This document shows positions 55,166 through 64,000 of a stretch of 64,000 nt of DNA, piece by piece; positions within the stretch are counted from its first letter, which is position 1; each line of letters starts with the position of its first letter. This DNA comes from Linnemannia schmuckeri (lineage: Eukaryota > Mortierellomycota > Mortierellomycetes > Mortierellales > Mortierellaceae): the NCBI GenBank assembly GCA_029449235.1, contig JANATG010000001.1, positions 2,542,001 to 2,606,000 of the forward strand, in the 5' to 3' direction. A program made the translations under genes and the position numbers. A model generated the notes under the pieces. The model saw only the letters and a program-made list of their open reading frames with translations. It searched no databases and was not told the DNA's origin.

Positions 55166-57135
55166 TCAATAGCGACCATAGAAGGCAGAGAGACGCTCAA
55201 GCTCAGCTTCGACAGAGAGTCCAGACGGATGGTCTGAATAAATCGCCAATCTTTGCATCTTTGGCCAACACCGGTACCCTTCTTCCTCTGCATCCATCTC
55301 TGCCAGCATCTGTCTGACATCTATCAATCGGCCCAGTCGCCCCAACGCCATTCTCAACTCGAAACTCATACCAACAACACGAGGATCAAGAGTCTGCCCG
55401 TCAGTAAGACCTCCTGTTGGTGTAGGTCTACTCAATCGCTCCTCTTCCTCAAGACGCTCTGAACGAAGTTCAAACTCCCAAACATTCTCAACCGGGTATC
55501 GTTTCTCTCTCTTCTCTGCCGTGTGACCCCAGGGCACCATCTAGTCAAGACCTCCCTCCAGAAAAGTCGCCATACGAAGAAGAGGTCCAATACGAAGAGA
55601 TTCTACATGCTTGAGCTTGGAGAGCAGACAGAACCCAGACTTGAGACGCAAACAAACAGGCCGCGACAACCTTGGTGACTCCCACCCATCGATCTGCAAG
55701 CCGCGAAGGAGCGGGCAGACCCTTGCAATGTACCCAAACACGACCCTGGTACAGTCCTCTTATGCCATGGTTCCTTGCCCGCCACCACGGAATCCAATAG
55801 GGAGAGTCAAAAGGCCTTGACAAGCCCAAATGATAGGAGGAGATCTTGTTGCATACTCCAAAGTCACCGGTAGCACACGAGCAACAAGTAGAGTACTGAT
55901 AGGAATTGCATTTTTGGGCGCCTTGAGATGCAGTAGCTCAGGGGACCTTGCGAGATATCGATTCAGTTCAGAATCCCACTCAAGCGCCCTGTCCTCCCAA
56001 AAGTCCAGCTTTAGTGTTGTCAAGACATTTGGTTGGTAGCTGAGAGCGTCGTGGGTGTCGATACAGCGATCATCTCCTCTCCAAACCTTCCATTTGCTCG
56101 GTGCCGGCAAACAGGGATCGATATTTAGAACTCCAAGTTCAGAAAAGTGGAAGGAGCGCAAAGGAAGAGCAAGAGCCTTAATACACTTGGCTAACTGGAG
56201 GCCGTCGTATGTACGAAAGGTTCCTCGTCCTGGAGGAGGAAAGGCTCTCGGGTTCTCCAGTTTCAACTCCCAGAACAAGGGTATGAATGGCAACAGTTCC
56301 TCGAGCCGAGTTTGATGAAAGTAGACGGTCCGCAGGATGAGTTGTGGAAGTCGTAAGGCTGGTTGGCGTTCCAGATTCTCCATGAGCCAAGTATCGTCCG
56401 GTACCAGGACTGTTCTTTCAAGGACCAACAATTCGAGTAGAGGACAGCCGCTGAGCAACTACTTCATGTCGACAAAGGCACCCAAATGGCTCCTGATCGT
56501 GAGACGTGTCAATGATGGCAGGAACCGAAAAATGCTATCCAGCAAATTGGAACCAGTGATGTCCCGTTTAATTCCAGCTCCTAAAGTGGTGGATAAGAAA
56601 ACAAGTTTTGCTGCCTTTTTTCATCCTCATGCTGTGGCTCTTCCTGTTCCTGCTCCTGCTCCAGTCGCTGTCGCTGTCGATTATTACGATACCGTCTCCC
56701 TCTTGCATGACCAACTGCCAATCTCATCCTCACTTGCCGCGCCACCAACCGTTCTCTCTCCCGAAACACCGCACCCAACTTCTTCCATTGTGCCTCATGG
56801 AACTTCTTATCCTTTTTGGTAATATTTAGAGTGCACCAGACCAGCCGCCCAGCCCAAGGAAACTTTTCTAAAGCCTTCCCCAGTTGGACCATGCCGCCTT
56901 TGCCTTCATGCCAATCGAGTTTACGGATAACATAGAATCGTCCGACGAGGAACTATTGGCGGCAGACGAGGAGGACCGAGTAGAGGAGGGTGTCGTTGTC
57001 GATAAAGGAGAAGATGTGGTAGACGATTTCGTTGATGTTGAATACTCTTTCTTGGGCAAGGTTGAGTCGAGTTATTGTTGTGATTGTTGTTGCTGGATTA
57101 TAGAGGATAGATGGCGACTCTTGGTTGACGGCCAT
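55166..57135 (-). pseudogene. F-box-like/LRR paralogue, full length, few lesions, tail type A
   Basis: The ATG at 57135 (MAVNQESPSILYN) and the F-box-like domain are followed by LLVCRQ and a TAG at the Trp codon (56,953-56,955). The frame then stays open (FLVGRFYVIRKLDW, PWAGRLVWCTLNI) to a frameshift near 56,580, a TAG at about 56,460, a long open LRR stretch (LLELLVLERTVL, LRLPQLILRTVYF, FWELKLENPRAF), a break near 55,760, FGYIARVCPLLRGLQIDGW, a TAG at 55,541, and an intact tail LGRLGRLIDVRQMLAEMD with YRCWPKMQRLAIYSD. Five or so lesions in about 2 kb make it younger than the plus-strand pseudogenes. Closest in tail to the genes at 19.2 and 52.6 kb. Confidence 0.85.
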
Positions 57136-57602
57136 AGGTGGATGTCGTTGGTATGAGAGGATATTAGTGGCAGATAGGAGGAGAAAGATGAAGAAAAGAG
57201 AATAAGGAATCGAAAGGTGGATGGAAAATAAACATATGGCTTTGAGCGGACTAGAGAGAAAGAGTGGACTAATAGTTCAATTGGTTGACCGGCAAATTTA
57301 AATTATGAAGCGGCGTGTCTTTTTTTAAGAAAGGAAGATATTAAGGGAGGGAAGAAAGAGGGCGTATGCAAGGATACTGCAACGAAAGAGGTTAGCAAAC
57401 ATGATAAATTGCTCGCGTTGCTCATGTGGATCCCCTAATAAAGAAATAGAAGAGAGAAGCGGCTCTAAGGAAAAGCGAAAAAGAAGTGAGAGAAAGCTGG
57501 GTATTTCGCAAAAAGATGAGTTGGGGTGCTGGCTGAGGGGTCATCTGGACAAGTAGTTATTGCGCATTTCAAAAAAAATTATTTGACTCCTGACGAGCTG
57601 TC

Positions 57603-57620
57603 GACACTTCACGAAGTGTC
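57603..57620. repeat. 18-bp palindrome GACACTTC-AC-GAAGTGTC
   Basis: Two perfect 8-base arms around a two-base centre, followed at once by another half-site TTGAAGTGTC. Confidence 0.75.
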
Positions 57621-57883
57621 AAAATTGAAGTGTCACACTCGCCAGAGAGAAATATTATCTTGAGCAATGTGTTCCTTCTCATATCTATGGAAGGGTGGAG
57701 ATTGATAGCAGTCCAGCGAAGGTCCCCAGTCCGGAGTACATTTTAAATGGAAAGAGAAGAGAGAAGGGAGTAAGGATGGAGAGGAAGAAAAGGATAAGGA
57801 TAGATGAAGAAAAAAATGAAAGTGACGTTCCTTGCTTTGTCGGATTCCTTTGCACACAACATCACCTCAAAACAACACTTCAC

Positions 57884-57934
57884 GAAGCATTAATGATTTT
57901 ATACTTTTAAAAGTATAAAAACCAGTAATGCTTC
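57884..57934. repeat. 51-bp hairpin with perfect 24-bp core palindrome
   Basis: The core at 57,897-57,920 (TTTTATACTTTT and its exact complement) is flanked by GAAGCATTA on the left and TAATGCTTC on the right, so the whole can form one stem with small bulges. Confidence 0.85.
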
Positions 57935-58931
57935 AATGGTGAGCTATCTTTCAAATGTGGAGCGTTGTCTTTTCGAAAGAGAAAGAGGAGACTTCATTTG
58001 ATTTCTGCGTATTTGTAAAATGACACTGTTGTAAAAAGAGGTGGTGGCAAGGCAGCGCGGCGACGCCTTAGATTAGCAGTCATATTCTTTGGTAGACATA
58101 GTATTAGTAGTGCTACAAGCCCTATTGTCTGCTCTTTGTCCTTTTACACATCACTTCTTGGACGAGAGCAGTACTGACAAGAGTTTTGCTGGCGCGCTGC
58201 AGTGTATTGTTTCGTGTGGTTCTTTAGGACACTATTATCACTTCTTCCTACTATCAATCTCCCTTCGACCTACAACTCCTCTTCCCCCGTACCAATTGAG
58301 GACTAAACAGCGGTACTACAACTCTGGCCTTCGATCCTCTCCCTGAGTAACAGCGTGAACTGTGGTTATCCTTAAGTTGCATAGAAATTGAAGTGTAACT
58401 CATGACAACTTATCAAATTTTTTTTGGATGAAATGCGCAATAAAATGGAAACGATCGACCGTTGCGGGCCTTAATCCTCCCGCAATTACGGCTGCTTTGT
58501 TGTGGGGCAAGAAGAAGGGGATCAGTGATCGATACATGGAAGGGTATTGGAGGTGTCGGCGATCTTGTTCTCTCGGTAAAGACCAAAAAGAGACAGAAAG
58601 GCAGAAAGAGAGAGCTTTTAGAGGGGGTGCTATGACAGCATTATTCCTCCCTTTCGGAAGATAAAATGCAGAAAGCGAGAATTGGCCGTGAGAAAAGCTT
58701 TTTGTTGCTTTCCGATTGCTGCGCTCAAACCATTTTTATTTTTTGCGTTCCTGTTAAACTGCACTGTCCCCTCGAAACACCTTGATCCAAACGCACAACC
58801 TACACAGAGGGATAATTAACGATCCGGTCCTTCGATCGCACCTTAGGAAATCGTATTTAAGGTCGTCTGATCCTCCTACAGAAAGAGATCATCAACCAAA
58901 AATAACAACAACTACTACTACTTCTTCAACA

Positions 58932-59486
58932 ATGGCTACCGTTCACTCCACATCCACTAAAACTTACAGCTCCTCCTCTTCTTCCTCTTCCGCTTCAGCA
59001 TTCTCCTCTTCCTCTAACTCACCTGTCCCATACCGCTCCTCGCGCTGGCCAGGTCGCTTCCTCGTCTGGACCGGTATCGGTCACAACCTAGTCGGTGCGT
59101 TCTTCGACCCCGAGATTAGTGGCAACCTCATGGACGCCATCAGAGGAGGATACGTCAACCAATTTGCCAAAAGTCTTCCACGCTGCAACGCTTTTTGGTT
59201 CATGATCGTCGGTTTCAACCTTATTCTCCTGGGTCGCGCCGTCGATTGGTACCTCTTCCCTGAGGAGCAGGAGCAGTCACCCTGTGCTGCGTTGACTGAA
59301 GACAAGGAGAAGGATAAGTCTCAGCAGAGGCAGAAGAAGATGAGCCTTGTTCGTTCGGAGAGAGTGGTGCCTAGGGAGTTGGGTTACTGGTGTTTGGGCC
59401 TGGGTGTTGCTGGCGTCGCTGCATTGCCTATTAGTGGCTTCTACCTGATGCTCTTCCAGGGTGCCGCCATCCTCCTTGCCAAGTAG
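58932..59486 (+). CDS. Small multi-pass membrane protein, DUF6463-like
   Basis: Single exon, 184 residues from the ATG at 58932 (MATVHSTSTKTYS), preceded by an ACA/ACT-rich leader. Residues about 11-35 are a Ser run. Four hydrophobic segments follow: RFLVWTGIGHNLVGAFF, AFWFMIVGFNLILLGRAVDW, GYWCLGLGVAGVAALPISGF and YLMLFQGAAILLA. This pattern (GIGHNLVG, then FWF..GFNLILLG, then LG..LLGVAALPISGF) fits the small membrane family annotated as DUF6463 in bacteria and fungi, whose function is unknown. An insert between segments 2 and 3 (EDKEKDKSQQRQKK) is charged and probably a loop. Confidence 0.75.
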   Translation: MATVHSTSTKTYSSSSSSSSASAFSSSSNSPVPYRSSRWPGRFLVWTGIGHNLVGAFFDPEISGNLMDAIRGGYVNQFAKSLPRCNAFWFMIVGFNLILLGRAVDWYLFPEEQEQSPCAALTEDKEKDKSQQRQKKMSLVRSERVVPRELGYWCLGLGVAGVAALPISGFYLMLFQGAAILLAK

Positions 59487-59754
59487 CGTTGAAGGAAGGG
59501 CTTTTGTTCTTTGTCAAGTCGACTATTTCACCTTCTACCTTTTTCTGTAGTTATCCATTAAATACCACATACAAACATCAATAAGTAGCAAGGGTGAGCA
59601 ACACCGCGAAATATTTCACTGCTAACCTTATCCACAATTGAGATTTGCGATCCCTTTTGAGTGGCTTTGCAACGCGTCCTTTCTTTGTGTGTTCCTTTTT
59701 TTGCACATGGACAGAGGGTTCATTTTGTCTTTTGTCTCTTTTTTCTCTTTGCCG

Positions 59755-59814
<60 letters not shown>

Positions 59815-59941
59815 ACGCCTCCCCTCTCTCCCCTCTCCCCTCCCCTCCTCTCCACTCTCTCATACGAACGAGGGTCCCCCCCCCAAAGCTCTTCTTTTTT
59901 CTCACTCTCTTCTTCCTTCTTTATTTCATAACAACACTACT
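59487..59941. other. Intergenic, leader of the DDT-domain gene
   Basis: Contains the (CT)28 repeat and further CT-rich DNA up to the ATG at 59,942; nothing else seen. Confidence 0.55.
59757..59812. repeat. (CT)28 microsatellite upstream of the DDT-domain gene
   Basis: 56 uninterrupted bases of CT, ending about 130 bases before the ATG at 59,942. Frames through it give Leu-Ser peptides that are not considered protein. Confidence 0.95.
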
Positions 59942-62152
59942 ATGTCATCTACAAAACCAGTCCGCCAATCAGCTCGCCAATCAGCCATCAGGCAACAAGA
60001 GCTTGAGGCTGAACAAGAAGCCATGCGTCAAAAGGCCATTCGAGACGAAGCCAGGAAGGAAAAAGCCAGGCAAGAAGCTGCCCTCCGGGAAGAGCTTGCC
60101 CTACAGGAAAGACTTCTCCAGGAACAATGGAAGCGCGACGAGGAACAGAGTCGATCGTCTTCGAGGAGTTTGAGTCCTGCCCTTTCTGGATCGTCGCTCA
60201 GTAGTGATGATGATGCGTTGAGTGAGCAGGAGAACGAGGAGGATGAAGACGACGAGGACAATGACGACGACGAACAAATCAACGGCGACTCATCCGCAGC
60301 CGAGGTTTCTACGGACGACTCGGACCTTCGGTCCAACTCAGCAGTGGCGCTTATCTATGGGTTCTTGACAAAGTTCAGGCCTTTGCTTCGTCAGACGTGT
60401 CCACTTCGCGAGGTTACGATAGAAGTAAGCACCGGTTCTCCGGCCATGGATCGATCGATCGACTTGATTTGCCACCAAAACAAAACAGCGATTATTGTTT
60501 CTGTACCGTCATATCACTAACATGAGACTTCGTTGTTATCTTTCTCTCCAAACAATTCTTTCAGGAAATCGAATCAGGATTGACGACGACAGAGTCCAAC
60601 AGCTGCATTGAGGAGATCCACGCCAACCTGCTGTCAAATATGCTGAATCGTAAAAAAGCTGTCGAGTACGTCGAACAATTCTTCAGTGTTCACCAATTAC
60701 GTTATTGCTTACACATAATCACCTTACACTCAAAACTCTAACAATATTTGATCCGTCAATTAGTACGACGACATGGCAAAAGGTTCTTTCAGAGACACTG
60801 GACGCAAAGCTGAGGACCGGCGAACTGGAATATGATCAGAACCCATTGCGATACTATGGTGACTACTATGCTGTCCCCACCCCAGACAGAGCTCAGATCC
60901 TCAAGGCGCTGATCGATTGGGTTCTTCAGGAGGGATTGGTTGTCCGACAAGGAATTGAGCAGAACAACGAGATCTCTCGTGTGGAACCCTTTGGATTCGA
61001 CCAAGCAAAGCGCATCTACTGGCACTTTGGACGTATGTTGAAAATGTCGTTTCTGGACCGTGTGGAAATGATCTCAACAAAATTGAATTCACAATTCGTT
61101 CTCTAAAGATACTCTCATTTGTTTTGATGTCCACATTAGACGGAACACTCATGATGTACAGAGAGACCAAAGGCGCCAAAAAGAGAAAACCTATGTGGGA
61201 AACTATCGCCACCAATTTGGGGGAACTTAAGCAGCTTGCCAACAGCTTTGAGAAGACAGTGTCGAAGGCCGAGAAGGCATTGCGTGAAAAGTTGCGTGTT
61301 GAGATCATCGAGCCCGAGGAGGAGAGAATCGTCAACGAGAAGCTGGTATGTAATTCTTTGTTCTTTATTTTGCCTTGAAAGGTAAATTTCCAGGACAAGT
61401 GCTAACTGCTACTTCTCTTCTATTTGCTATTTTTCGGGGCGCAATAGAAACAAGAGAGACAGGAGAAAAAGTTACAGAGGATTGCAGAGCTGCATCAGCT
61501 GGCAGCTACCAGGACGACAAGGACACGTTCCTCTAACCGGTTGAATGCACCAAAGTACACATTTGATGACGACGAGGATGAATTCGAGGAGGATGAGTAC
61601 GCAATCTACAGGAGACCTTCGAGTCGCAGAAGAATCCACCAAGAAGATGAAGCAGATTCTAAACCTGAGGGACTTTCTCGGGATCCACAGCAGCAGAGTC
61701 AAGACCATACGCATGATTCAGTTAAAGGCGTTGATCTGAGTCGTCGGTCAAGTTTGGGCCACGAGTCTGACTCTTCCATCCGAGCAGCGCTTCAGCGAAC
61801 TCGTATGGCTGATGGGGGAGCGGATTCATCGTCTGGCAGTGTAGAGCGTGAGGACCAGGATGGAGACTACAAATTCGAGGAAGACCACGACGATGACGAT
61901 GACGAGTCTGCTCCTGTTACAGCAACACCTCCAGTGCCAAAACAAAAATTTGCACCTGCCCCTATTACAGTGGCCCCTGTCGCCACTCCAATGGATGTCG
62001 CACCCGTCGCACTTCCTAAGGATGTCTCGCCCGTTGCCCCTGCTGCCTCTGTTGCCCATGTTACTCCTGTTGCACCCGTTGCTGCAGTTGCGCCAGCTGC
62101 ACCTGTTGCTCCAGCCCCGAGCACCATTGACCAAGACGTCGACATGAACTGA
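59942..62152 (+). CDS. DDT/WHIM-domain chromatin-remodelling accessory protein
   Basis: Five exons: 59942-60424, 60565-60665, 60764-61032, 61140-61345, 61448-62152; 587 residues, total divisible by three. Residues about 10-75 are a basic/acidic helix rich in Glu, Arg and Gln; about 95-120 is an acidic run. The DDT-like three-helix region is about 133-200 (VALIYGFLTKFRPLLR, IEEIHANLLSNMLNRKKAV, TWQKVLSETL). The WHIM-like part follows (RAQILKALIDWVLQEG, EISRVEPFGFDQAKRIYWHFG, MMYRET). After that come a coiled coil (LKQLANSFEKTVSKAEKALR) and a disordered acidic tail with a Pro/Val/Ala repeat. Domain order resembles RSF1/CECR2-type and other ISWI partners, which read linker DNA and position remodellers in the nucleus; the exact orthologue is uncertain. 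Confidence 0.82.
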
Positions 62153-62475
62153 TTTTTTCTTTAGCAAATTTAGATATGATACACCCACATTTCTTTTCTA
62201 TGTCCCTGTACAACAACACCTTTCTTTTATTTTCGCTGTCTGCAGAAATACAACAACGAACGCGCGATCTTTAGCATTTTTGGCGATTGTAGCACTCATT
62301 TTGAGTTGAATTTGGATCAGTGGCTTGCAACTGTCAACAGACAGGACTGCTTTCTTGTCAGCTCTCCGAAGGTACTGTTCCTGGCTTACCACCCTGAAGC
62401 TGCTGGTTTAGCTTTACCTTGGAAACGCCCAACGCATCCATTCCTTACCACTCTACTCACACATTACACAACATA
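62153..62475. other. Intergenic spacer
   Basis: 323 bases between two plus-strand genes; nothing recognised. Confidence 0.5.
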
Positions 62476-63402
62476 ATGTCAAGGATCGCCACTGTCGTCA
62501 ACGACCTCCGCAACGGTCTGGGAGCCATCAAGTTGCGCTCGGATGTCAAGAAGGTCACTTTAGTCTTCTCTGGAAAGTCCGATAACGCTGGCGCCAGGTA
62601 CTACAACTACACCTTTACGACTCTGAGCAAATGAGTGATGCGTCAAGGTGTCAGGACCCGACTGCGAAAGGGATGCAGGGAACGGATGTTACGCAAGGAA
62701 GGAGGAAAAGAAAGGGGAGTGGTTGCGTGGCATGAACAGGAGGAGAACGTAGTTCAAAGTGATGAACAAACACTTTAGGAATCGAGACACAAAGCAAGGC
62801 AATCAGGAAAGACGAAAGAGAGATCAGTTTTCAACCCCCTCTTTCACCTCACTACCTTCACCAACAGGTGAAACATGTGTCGACATACTGTAACTTTACA
62901 CAACCACTCGGGAAAGCAACAGGACATTTCACGGCAAGAGGAGGGCAATGGGCGTACAACAAAACATATTGAAGCCAGCCAATCCTAAACAGCCCCAATT
63001 GACCAACTTCTGCAATATCGCCACCCTATTGATTCTGTAGATACTTTGTGCGTGAGAACATGCCTCGCCTCCAATACAACAACCCCGCCATCAAGTTCGA
63101 CGTCCAGAAGGTTAAGGAAGCCGGCGTCAGCCCAGAGTTGACCATCGAGTTCGGTACGTTCTTCTTTCACGCTTCCCTCCCTGATCCCCTTTTCTTTGCT
63201 CTCGTGTGTGTGTAAAGGTTCTCTTATATGTTTTTTTTTTCCTTTCTTTTTGCTATTACCGATCGACTGACATGTTTCTCTTTTGCGCTGTGATGTAGCC
63301 AACAACGATATCAAAAAGATCTCGTGCTCCAGGATACAATCCGCCGAGATCTGCAAACAGTTCTTGGTCGCCACCACCGAGGGCTCTGCCGCATCAGCAT
63401 AG
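62476..63402 (+). CDS. Mitochondrial ribosomal protein, L51/S25/CI-B8 domain (MRP49/mL61-like)
   Basis: Three exons: 62476-62597, 63041-63153, 63299-63402; 112 residues. Read through the junctions: KKVTLVFSGKSDNAGARYF, VRENMPRLQYNNPAIKFDV, SPELTIEFANNDIKKISC. The GARxFxxxxxPxLQYxNP core is the hallmark of the L51/S25/CI-B8 thioredoxin-like fold found in mitoribosomal proteins (yeast MRP49/mL61, mammalian mS25) and in complex I subunit B8. Length and the LVF..GAR spacing favour MRP49 over a complex I subunit, but mS25 cannot be excluded. The first intron (443 nt) is long for this window; an unspliced reading of exon 1 would end after YYNYTFTTLSK. Probably imported into the mitochondrial matrix. 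Confidence 0.85.
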
Positions 63403-63707
63403 ACTCGACAGGAAGACTAACAAGCGAATCGACAGGACGAAGAATAGGAGTTTCACGGCATATTGCGGCAAGATTATTTGATATAGAGACATCGGGAACA
63501 TTGGTCCAAAGAATAAACCAGCATAAACAGCATTCACCATGCAAAAGTCGTATACTTGAATGGATATGTATCTATTGTGCAATGTGTTTATTATGATGTG
63601 TACTTTTTTTTCCGTACTTTTTTATATGTGCATATGTGCTCTTCGCATGTCCCCGACTATACAATTGCCAAAGAGATCAAACTTATCTGCTACAAGATCC
63701 TCACTTT
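63403..63707. other. Convergent 3' flanks
   Basis: About 300 bases between the ribosomal-protein stop and the stop of the minus-strand gene beyond; AT-rich, nothing recognised. Confidence 0.5.
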
Positions 63708-63953
63708 TCAAGAAAACATGTGAGTGAAGACAATGGTAAGGCCAACGATAAAGACAATAACCGAAAGATCGTTGACCATCGACGACCAGATGAGGCGATA
63801 GCGCATAAAGATCCTGATCATATCCGAGAAGGGTGGAGGAAGGAATCCAGCAATGGTGCCCAATGTGCTGCTGGGAGACGCCGTCACGCCGTGTAATACC
63901 ATCCTGGTTGATTGAAGGATCAGCTCCATGGTTACAAAATACCAGAACACAGG
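63708..63953 (-). CDS. Last exon of a membrane protein (5' part outside window)
   Basis: An acceptor TGCAAATAG at 63,954-63,962 opens an exon reading VFWYFVTMELILQSTRMVL, then FLPPPFSDMIRIFMRYRLIW, NDLSVIVFIVGLTIVFTHM and ending in a stop at 63,708. Two hydrophobic segments with a basic loop are clear. I do not recognise the family with certainty; the layout is compatible with a small ER or nuclear-envelope membrane protein. A donor and earlier exons must lie beyond base 64,000. Confidence 0.5.
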   Translation of the reverse strand, partial: PVFWYFVTMELILQSTRMVLHGVTASPSSTLGTIAGFLPPPFSDMIRIFMRYRLIWSSMVNDLSVIVFIVGLTIVFTHMFS

Positions 63954-64000
63954 CTATTTGCACAAAAGTGAAAAAGAAAAACAAAGAGAAATGTGTGTGT

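Larger units (their letters stand above)
57136..58931. other. Intergenic with palindromes
   Basis: About 1.8 kb with only short, unrecognised frames. Holds two palindromes (57,603-57,620 and 57,884-57,934) that share the motif CACTTCACGAAG; related half-sites ATTGAAGTGT lie at 57,624 and about 58,387. The last 150 bases are the leader of the gene at 58,932. Confidence 0.55.

Noticed and set aside
25651..56955. Alternative genetic code (TGA or TAG as Trp)
   Set aside because: Intact genes in the window use TGG for Trp and TGA/TAG/TAA as stops; the broken copies also carry frameshifts.
59645..60520. 291-codon frame starting upstream of the DDT gene
   Set aside because: Its first 100 residues translate the CT repeat and leader; the true start is the ATG at 59,942.

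Overview
The window is nuclear DNA of a filamentous, early-diverging fungus. The protein families are those I associate with Mortierellomycotina (Mortierella, Linnemannia or Podila type); this is inference from content, not a database match. Signs of this are many small genes with short GT..AG introns (donors GTAAGT or GTATGT, acceptors TAG or CAG), pyrimidine-rich 5' flanks, a large family of F-box-like/leucine-rich-repeat proteins, a Crinkler (CRN)-type NTPase relic, and repeat and MITE-rich intergenic DNA. No rRNA, tRNA or CRISPR was seen.

Layout. 1-1.5 kb: C-terminal part of a large LRR protein. 1.5-5 kb: mostly intergenic. 5.0-12.4 kb: seven-exon minus-strand gene for a 1,988-residue kelch plus coiled-coil protein of the Tea1 cell-end-marker type. 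14.2-15.5 kb: DSK2/ubiquilin. 16.8-37.8 kb: an accessory block holding seven F-box/LRR paralogues (three intact, four broken), with a diamine-acetyltransferase-like GNAT gene and fragments of two other families between them. 38.0-39.3 kb: broken LRR gene. 39.55-41.45 kb: CRN-type NTPase pseudogene. 41.5-43 kb: two well-delimited non-autonomous transposons (pogo/Tc1-like with TA duplication, hAT-like with 8-bp duplication). 43-49.6 kb: mostly core genes, namely BCS1-type AAA ATPase, an unknown 128-residue protein, a secreted cysteine-rich protein, and an FAD monooxygenase with one in-frame TGA. 51-57.1 kb: second F-box/LRR block (one intact, two broken), next to a 59-residue fragment of another family. 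58.9-64 kb: core genes for a DUF6463-like membrane protein, a DDT/WHIM chromatin factor, a mitochondrial ribosomal L51/S25/CI-B8 protein, and the last exon of a membrane protein.

The core genes act in separate processes: polarity, proteasome delivery, complex III assembly, chromatin and mitoribosome. The striking part is the birth-and-death F-box/LRR cluster. Where the C-terminal tail survives, plus-strand and minus-strand copies fall into two tail types. Three pseudogenes carry a stop at the same conserved Trp codon of the F-box-like domain. Two are broken at nearly the same protein position, each facing a fragment of one other gene family.

Spliced models were checked by requiring GT..AG borders and a total length divisible by three. 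They remain sequence-only predictions.
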